DNA of 64,000 bases from Terfezia claveryi (Eukaryota; Ascomycota; Pezizomycetes; Pezizales; Pezizaceae): NCBI GenBank assembly GCA_015179025.1, contig WHUX01000055.1, positions 62,001 through 126,000 of the forward strand, in the 5' to 3' direction. The notes beneath the pieces are model-generated. The model saw only the letters and a list, made by a program, of their open reading frames with translations, had not been told where the DNA came from and did not search any database. A program made the position numbers and the translations under genes. Positions 56,410 to 64,000 of the stretch are shown piece after piece (the stretch's first letter is position 1; every line of letters starts with the position of its first letter).

Positions 56410-57731
56410 ATGAGGGAAGTGGGGTTTGATGGGCCGTGGATGGAGGGCGGGATTGGGTGCATGAGTTTTGGTTAGGTTTCCTTTCTACTCTCTATGCTTT
56501 GTCTTGGTATGTGCTTGGATCTGTGGTATTATTTTCGGGTTTTGGTACTTTGTGTGCTTGATATATATACCACGAAATTCATATATACCCATTACATGCA
56601 CATTGCTACTTAGTATTTTCTCATGAGTATTTTCGCTGTTGATAATTACAATGTCAACCAGAAAGGTAACCAGTTACCCTCATCTGGCCGAATGCTGCTT
56701 CATAACAATGCTAATGCTCTCTTAATACTTTATTTTTAGCATCACAGTCTTTACATTATGTTTCTCTAACCCTGAGTAGTTCAATACGACTGTATATACA
56801 CCACCACGGGGGTTATCATTCTTTGGATATTTGCCAATTTAACCCCACTCCCAATTTGAAAATACATTTTTTTTTTTTTCCCTCATTCATTAGGCCACAA
56901 CCTTCACTTTCTCCGAGGAGTTGAATTTTTTTCCAGCGAAAGTAATATGAATGTTTTTGATTACCCTTGACAGATTGATTGGTTATTAACATAAAAGGGG
57001 TTTCTTTCTTACGATCTGTACCTAAACATACCTATAGTTTTTTTTTTTTTTGAGGGTAATTGGTTAAGACTTGAACATGTTACTGAATAAGTTTCTGCAG
57101 CGTTGATAGATATTAATTACGTAGACAAATGGTGAAAAAAGAAAGAAAAAAAAAAAGAAAAAAGGAGGAAGAAAAAAGGTTATTGATTCATAAGTCATTT
57201 TAATTTATTCAAAGACTTAAATAATTTCAGAAACTGTACTCTGTACTTAGAAGGGAAGCCCCTTTCCCCCGCCCCCTCCCCCCCCACCCAACCCCCACCA
57301 CTCGGTCAGATTTAAAAAAAAAAAAAAAAAAAAGTAGCTTTCATATTCCATTCCCCAAATTTTGAATTCACCCCTCCCCCCAACCCACAAAACCCCACCT
57401 CTGATTTCTCATTCCATCTATAGCCAGTACTTATACGTGTGTATATATACACTTTTGAAACGTTCAATAAGACTATATTACCGCATGCGAAGCTAGTCCG
57501 GAGGGTTAGGGAGTGGTCAAATTAACAAGTTTATCTTTTTTTGTAATTGAATGTCAAAAACATTCAATTTGATTATTTTATTTGAATCTATAGTATATGT
57601 TTGGCAATGTACTGTACCTAAGGTGTGAGCGTACAATATAACTATCGGGTGTAGTCTCATGCTACCAACAATAGGTACAGCTTGCATATAGTTTTAGTTA
57701 CAGTAAGTTATTATTTATTTCCTAGACACAG

Positions 57732-57763
<32 letters not shown>

Positions 57764-60700
57764 ACTAAACAAATTAAAGAAATAAAAATAAAAATAATGT
57801 CAAATGGACGGATAAATCAGCTGAGACACCCCCCACCAAACCACTACCACCACCAATACCTACATAAGTCCCTGGGACATAAAGGATTTGGAGTCATCCG
57901 ATGATGTCAAGAGGACGGAAATATATCCCCCTGACCCTGAGGCTTTCGATATCCGTATCAACGCCCTTCCTGGACGGTTTAGAATAGGTAAGTCATATGA
58001 ATAATATGGAAGGGCCCCCCCCCCCTCCCCCGTCCCCGTGCATGTGTGCATATATTTAGGTACATAGAGTGTCTCAACCCGTAAGCGAAATGTTGTGTCG
58101 CATTGTCATGTGCAGATCTGCGTTGCAGATCCAGAACACATTTCAATACAGTACAAACTGTGTCAGGCTTGAGCTGTATAACCAACGTTTGAATCTGTGT
58201 CATCCCCGATACAAATAAGGCATCAAGTCGTCATCGATATCGTTTTCCCCCACAAGCCGCCTAAGTCAAAGTGAAACACCCACCCCCCCCTTTCCCCCCC
58301 ACACACACACAAAAAATGCCGGCAGTTACCCTGAATCATAACATATTCACCCCGGATCGGAACTATAACCTATACCCTTCTTCCGCCAATGTAAAAAAAC
58401 ATGTGTTTCCATTCTCATTGGGTTGGCACTTCAACATTCCGCAACCCAAAAACCAAAAAAAAATAAAAAAAAATAAAAAATAATCTTAACCTGCAAACAT
58501 TCTCGATCACCAATTCCCGGCCCGATCCCGTCCGCCTCCGATCCCGAAGAAGAAGCATTGATTGCAACGCCAGTCATCCAAATTACCTAACTGCCCTCAT
58601 ATCCCTCCCCACTCACCTTAGTTTCACTCCCTCCCTTTCGGCAGATATCTCCCACAAGCTCCAAACAATGTCGGAGCCTAGATGGGATTGGATGAAGGGT
58701 CAAAGCCGCTAGTTGCTGGGGGATTGAACTCAGGGCTGCGGGGTTTTGGTCAATTTAGTTAGGATGGAGGGCGGGGTTTTGTGTCTGTCTTATGTATGTG
58801 AATATTTGCAACCGAACTGAGCAGTGACGGATTCAAATGTTTGCTTTTTCTTTCATTGTTGTTGATCACGTGGTTTGCACTGATCGAATGTGGAAGAAAC
58901 TGATATGTACATCGACACCCTGCGAAGTGGAGGATAGGGCTGAGACAATAGCGTAGAGCCTCCTTAAAGTAGAGGCCAGTAAAAATTTGGAAAAGTACTT
59001 CAGTCAATCCCGCAATTGCCTCCATTGACTATCCAAATCTGGTTGGCCCGAGGATTACCCTAAGGAGACCCTCAAAGAGTAGTAATGTGTATGAGTTACA
59101 CCCTACGCACAATCACATATCACAGGATGGGGCGAGATATCCCGAACCTCGTCAAGTTGAAAATCACCCTTGAAATGACAGCATTGCCTACACTTTGTTT
59201 TTGTAGCTGTATTTCCGCTTGTGCTAGTCCAGTTTTTTTTAAAAAGAAACCAGTTCAAATTGCATCTGCATGTGCAGCCCTAACGTACATAATTAGCGTA
59301 TTTGTATTCCCCACAGGTGGTGAGACATCATGTGTGACGTCCAAGAACAACTGAACCGTATGGCATAGAAATGTAGGTATGCAACCAGACAATAAATTGT
59401 ACAAGCCGTTGTGCATCTAGCCTTGGTTCATATTGTTGTGCAGCTTTAAATTTACACAAAGATGAGCATGAGACACAATTTGTAGACCCGTAGGATCTTT
59501 AATTGATTCCGCCAGGCTGCTGTTCTTCCCGAGTCTAGTGGCAGAGATGGAATTTTCAGATGTGGGTTACCGGTGGGCGCTGGCCCAAATTTAAACCCTG
59601 CATTACAGCATCTGCACAAACCACTTGTTGTGCGGGGCCGCCGGGAAATCTCCGCAATCAGTTGGAACTTCCAGATGGAGAGGCTTTCGATCTGACATTC
59701 CGTCAATGCCATTTGCCATTGCCGTTGTTCCAGCTTGGCAGGGTTCAATGAGCCTCATCAACCAGTTTCCTGAGGCCAGCTGATCCTTACTTTAGAACTC
59801 AGTAGACCCTTTTCACGTGTTTCAAGGATCAGTGGATAGTGCTTTGGTGGCCTCATACGAACCTCGGACCAGCATTATTATATCAGCAATTGTTAGGCGG
59901 TCCAATATGATCGCAAATATCTTTGTGACCCTATGACGTATTCCTTTGGACCCTTGCGCACTAGCTCGGTCTCGTAATTTTTGTGCTAGCGTCGAATGGA
60001 TCAACGAAATATGTTTCTGTGCCCTTTTTTTTCTGTTTATCAGGCAGCCACCCGGTATCCACCTGAACCTCCCTTCGCACCTGAGCCCTGATAGAGGTTG
60101 CTTTATGGCCAGCATAAAGTATTCTAGCTACAGATGACGGAACCTGTATGATACCACGTTTGTGTCAAACAACCTACGGTATATCAAAGACCTTGGGTCG
60201 TATAGCATCAATTCTTCCCGTATGATCCTGGTAGATTCATTGCGCGCATGGAGGAACGTCTTTGATCTCTGGGTATTTCCCCGATTTTTATGAGCAAACA
60301 GAAGCACCGATAGTCGATATGCATTGAGCGAGTTTCCTGCTGCCAGCATCGACAACCCCCCAAAAAATTCAGATGATCACTGGGAACCAAAGCACAATAT
60401 ATACATTTCTTTCCAGTTCACTAATGTCTTTGTTTATGGTAGCGTAAGTCGCATTCGAGTGTTTTTCATTAGCAAATGGAAATATCTCACAAAGGGTATC
60501 AACCTACTGTAGTCTATCATGTGTCGTGGCTCGCCTAAAGCATGAATGTTGTTCTTTTGGGATACCTCCCCGGTTAAAAATGTCCTGAGTCAGGTAACCT
60601 TTTCGGAAGGCAGACCAAATGAAAACTGCACTGTGACAATCGTGGGATGGTCAGGGGTGTGAAAAAGCTAAAGTCAATCTGCTCCCGCGTGGAGTAGATT

Positions 60701-62330
60701 GCTGGCACTGGACATTCGAGGGAGGTTGGTATGAGTACAGAGGTACAGTATGCGGCAATGGAATGCTTACATTGAGAGCAAGCAGTGGCAGGCCTGGCAG
60801 GCCACGCTGGGGTCCTTTGGAGTGGAGGTGAAGATGTAACGCACTGGTAAGGAAATCCACTCTATCGACAACAGCGAGACGGAGGCAGACTTTGGAAAGG
60901 TTGGGTGGAGATGCCGAGTGATAGGACGACATGCATGTCTTGCATTTTGCTCACGAGAGTTAAGGATGGCACACCTCAAAAGTTTGCTTTTTTCACACGG
61001 ACGTAGCGTATTCTGTACGGTGGGCTTGCTGCTGGCGCCTCACTGACCGGACTGAACAATTGATGCTTATGTTTTCCATGCCTACCGTAGTTTGCTAACA
61101 GCTTTGGAGGATCGACTAGCCTGGATATATGCGCCTGACCTGCTGTCGGTAAACCCTCAGCGCTTCTCTCAAATCTCTCTCCAACAAGACGGCTTTCGTT
61201 GGTGCTCACCTTTCCTGCCAATGTGTTGATGTGCTATAGAATCGGAGTCTGTACAGGCCTATTTCTATGCTGACAATTCTGTCTTTACTCTTGTCCCATA
61301 CGAACAGCCTACTTGCTTCTTCCACGCAAGCCCGAGACCTTACCGCGGAAGCATTCCCTGTCGACGGCGGACGGATTGCCGTGCTCCACTCGCATCCGGC
61401 AATCGTGCCTCTTGTAAGGATCAAGACAGCAAGGGCGGTTGGGGACGCTCAGCGAAAGAGGCCTCTGGGAACTGCATACCGTTCTCGAGGACAGCTCTGC
61501 CCCACCGTACCTCCGTGTGCACAAGGACGGCAGTATTAGTATCTAACGGTAGACGGCTCCAGCCCAGAGACCCTTCGACACGCCTAGCAGCGCAGGGCAA
61601 GTGGGGTTGAAAGAGAAACGTAGACGAGGACCGAACAATCTGGTCTACCGGTGGCAGCAGCGTCGTCTAGTTCTATCATAATACATAATAGCCACCAACC
61701 CACCACCAAACGCATTTTACAACACCCCCCCTTCCCACACCACCCCCTCCTCCCCCCCACTCACACACCCACAGCTCAATCATCGTCACATCTACCCTCA
61801 CAGGTCGCCACCAACAGGCCCAGGCCCCCTCTCCTCCCATCTTCATACATCTGACTATACCTCGCTGCTCCTTTCGTTCGCCCAGTCTCACCTAATATAG
61901 TCTTCTGACACGCTTCCGCCTTTGCAACTCACCCCCCCCTTCTCGAAGGGTGAACCACCGACGTAATATAGGGCTTTACCGGTCGGAATATATATTCGTC
62001 TAATTCAAGAGGAGAATACCCTGCTAGCCCTGCATCAGACCAAGCCCCAGGGAAAACGAACACACCTTAACATAGAGTGACTGAGCTCCTCCTGTCATTG
62101 AACTCAAGTCACCTATCGCCATCACGAATCTTGCGAATATCACCATAAACATCCAGGTCCACCCGCCCCTTGTAGTAACGTTCTTGCAAGGTCGAAGAAG
62201 TCGAAGAGTTTACCAGCGTGGCTGAAACTTATTTTCGATATCGTCTATACTTTCCTAGATTTCGGTTACAGAAGGCAACCTTATTTTCTGCAACCTGGCA
62301 GCTGTGGAACCTTATATCTTTGGGGTCACA
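56410..62330. other. 5.9-kb intergenic region, no gene recognised
   Basis: The largest gene-free stretch. It is rich in long homopolymers (20 A at 57314-57333, 26 A at 57734-57759, T and C runs). No open frame shows a known domain; candidates such as 59085-59354 (+), 59452-59748 (-) and 61267-61539 (+) are short and unlike any family. The last 600 nt (61650-62330) are C/T-rich and probably the promoter and leader of the PAS kinase gene. No tRNA, rRNA or transposon end found. Confidence 0.45.
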
Positions 62331-64000
62331 ATGAGTGGGCACCAGGCTATCAATAGTGAGTTGGGACCCGCGATGGCAGATTTCTTGGATTCGAGAGCAC
62401 CTGTCTCCTGCCTCATTCTTAAAAAGTTGAACATGCGCATGTCTAATAATTTTGCAGGAGAAGAAGGGGACACGTTTGCCGAGCTCATGCGGCCGCGTTC
62501 AACTCCGCCAGTCAATCCTCACGGAAACAATGCCAGCGTGTACGACCCGAGCGGTAGAGTGCAATTTAATATTGATACATCGATAGCGACTCGAAATACT
62601 GTACCACGGTATTAAAACCCTTCCATGGGACTTGAAGGTCTATGCTAAGATGTAATTTTCCTAGGCAATCCATCGCAGGCGATGGAGATCATCTATATTC
62701 ATCGGGCCTGCGGCGGATCCGACAGGGAACACCACATCCAACACCACCGACCAGCGCTGTCTATCCCAATGGGGCAATGTCGTTGCCTGGGTCCCGAATG
62801 GGCTCTATATCTTACTATCCAACTTCGCCAACACTGAACTCATGTGAGGATCTTTCCAGGTTTCCATCGGAGTCTCTACACTCTTTCTCCTTCGCTCATC
62901 AGTCTGAGGATTTTCTCCATACTCGACAAAATATCTTAAAACGAAGCTTAGAGTTCATGAGAGATAAGTTTAACTGGTCTGCACAGAGTCCGATGATTAC
63001 TGCTGCACAGGCAAAGGTCGACGGAGATGAAGAAGTGAAAGGAGTTATGGATTTGCTTCAACGAGCCAATTTAGTAAATACGGAATCGACTCGTATGATT
63101 GGGCCAGCAACTGGGCCCGCAGAGATTGATGGGAATCCCTTCGAAAAGAGTTTTGCACCTAATGCACCAGATGCTCCAATGCCATCGCCCAAGTCTGCAC
63201 CCGCAGACTTAGCGGCAAAATTCCCCAATGAGGCCAATATCGATGGGACACGATCCGAGGGTTCCTCCAGGACGGCAACAAACGAATCGAGCTCAACTAC
63301 AAAGACTTCACCTCCTCCTACTCGACGAGCCAGCCTGAAACGGACGTACACTGACACAACCCCATTGACACTTCAAACTAAGCTTATTGATGCAATGGCA
63401 CAACCATACGCTCCTGGAGATCTCGCTGCTCTTTCCGCAGCACCAAGGCTGTCTATATCCGGACCTTCAGTTCACGCCCACACCAATAGATATGCCCCCA
63501 CATCCCAAGCGATTTTCACAACAGAGGCAGATGCCCCTTGGACTATTCTTGCAGCGAATGACCTTGCGTGCTTGGTTTTTGGCTTAACACAGGCAGAAAT
63601 TCGAAAGATTGGCATCCTTGACGTTGTGAAGGAAGAGCGGCGTGAGTGGCTTCAGCAAAAGCTTGAGGCACCAGAGGGCACCAGCATAAGCAATTTCCCA
63701 TATCCCCACAGCCACCATGGTACTCCTAGTCCAAGCATAGCACAATATCAGAACGGTGCTAGAACTGCTTCCAATCGTCGAGTGCAGACTGCTGAGGCGC
63801 AAAAACTTCCGATTGGCCGGCACAGCCTTCATCATACACAGAGGAAGTCTCGTGGTGTGCTCTTATGTGGGGATGTTGTGCCCATACAGAAGCGGAATGG
63901 AAATACGGGAGCTGCAAGTTTATGGGTCAAGGAGAAAAGGGGAGGGTTGATCTGGGTCTTGGAAGAGATCATGGAAGATCTAGCATATCTCTACACATCA
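62331..64000 (+). CDS. PSK1: PAS-domain serine/threonine kinase homologue, 5' part (PSK1/Ppk6-like)
   Basis: Nutrient-sensing kinase of the PASK group, which in yeast directs glucose to wall glucan and limits glycogen synthesis. Exons 62331-62355, 62458-62608 and 62665 to beyond the window give 504 visible residues. A Ser/Pro-rich N-terminus contains FLHTRQNILKRSLEFMRDKF and DLLQRANLVN. The first PAS domain starts at about residue 340 (APWTILAANDLACLVFGL, AEIRKIGILDVV, VLLCGDVVPIQKRNG, GGLIWVLEEIMEDLAYL). The kinase domain should lie downstream. Intron 1 (102 nt) is a multiple of three with no stop, so retention would insert 34 residues; donor GTGAGT and acceptor TTTTGCAG favour splicing. Assignment rests on the PAS region, not on a visible kinase domain. 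Confidence 0.75.

Noticed and set aside
57730..57765. Long A run as a possible retro-element 3' end
   Set aside because: No target-site duplication or reverse-transcriptase remnant nearby; the region is full of unrelated homopolymers.

Overview
The window looks like nuclear DNA of a filamentous ascomycete (Pezizomycotina-type fungus). The evidence is short spliceosomal introns (mostly 47-150 nt, many with CTAAC/CTGAC-like branch sites), fungal cytosolic ribosomal proteins, ERG24, a Hos4-type Set3-complex subunit and a PAS-kinase homologue. The class was not determined. The 13-intron RBG1 gene would fit an intron-rich, early-diverging lineage such as Pezizomycetes, but that is inference. I reconstructed exon structures by hand: GT-AG junctions were accepted where reading frame and family similarity continue across them. 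I placed 49 introns this way.

Layout. 1-6.6 kb: F-box/LRR protein (+) with a C-terminal CaaX box, a Par14-type parvulin (-), and an SLC35F-like transporter (+). 6.6-11.2 kb: gene-poor, rich in homopolymers and G-runs, with a striking 54-nt three-stem GC-rich element. 11.2-12.8 kb: CENP-B-type DNA-binding protein (-) with a 22-nt micro-exon. 15.1-16.9 kb: RBG1/DRG GTPase (-, 14 exons including one of 11 nt), divergent from cysteine dioxygenase (+, 18.0-19.1 kb). 20.7-22.0 kb: ERG24 (-). 22.6-23.7 kb: Mrl1/mannose-6-phosphate-receptor-like membrane protein (-). 27.4-28.9 kb: Gfd2/YDR514C-like DEDDh nuclease-fold protein (-). 29.0-29.5 kb: possible small mitochondrial protein (-). 30.3-32.8 kb: myotubularin lipid phosphatase (-), divergent from RPS12 (+). 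34.5-35.0 kb: RNA polymerase III subunit RPC11 (-), divergent from a small ankyrin protein (+). 36.6-37.7 kb: polyprenol reductase DFG10 (+), convergent with ALKBH6-like dioxygenase (-), which is divergent from RPS18 (+). 40.6-44.7 kb: no gene recognised. 44.7-48.8 kb: Hos4-like ankyrin/coiled-coil protein (+). 49.6-50.5 kb: RPL16/uL13 (+), carrying an apparent one-base deletion. 53.4-53.7 kb: tiny secreted GPI-like protein (+). 54.4-56.4 kb: MPPED-type metallophosphoesterase (+). 56.4-62.3 kb: no gene recognised. 62.3-64.0 kb: 5' part of a PAS-domain kinase (+), running off the window.

The genes are housekeeping: translation (RPS12, RPS18, RPL16, RBG1), Pol III transcription, sterol and dolichol synthesis, phosphoinositide and endosomal traffic, sulfur-amino-acid catabolism, chromatin. 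They are not co-functional as a cluster, and I see no biosynthetic cluster, transposase ORF, tRNA or rRNA. Many neighbours form divergent pairs with 0.4-1.1 kb shared promoters. The observations most worth a second look are the RPL16 frame break, the micro-exons in RBG1 and the CENP-B protein, the 54-nt structured element at 7.9 kb, and intron-retention frames in RPS18 and the PAS kinase.
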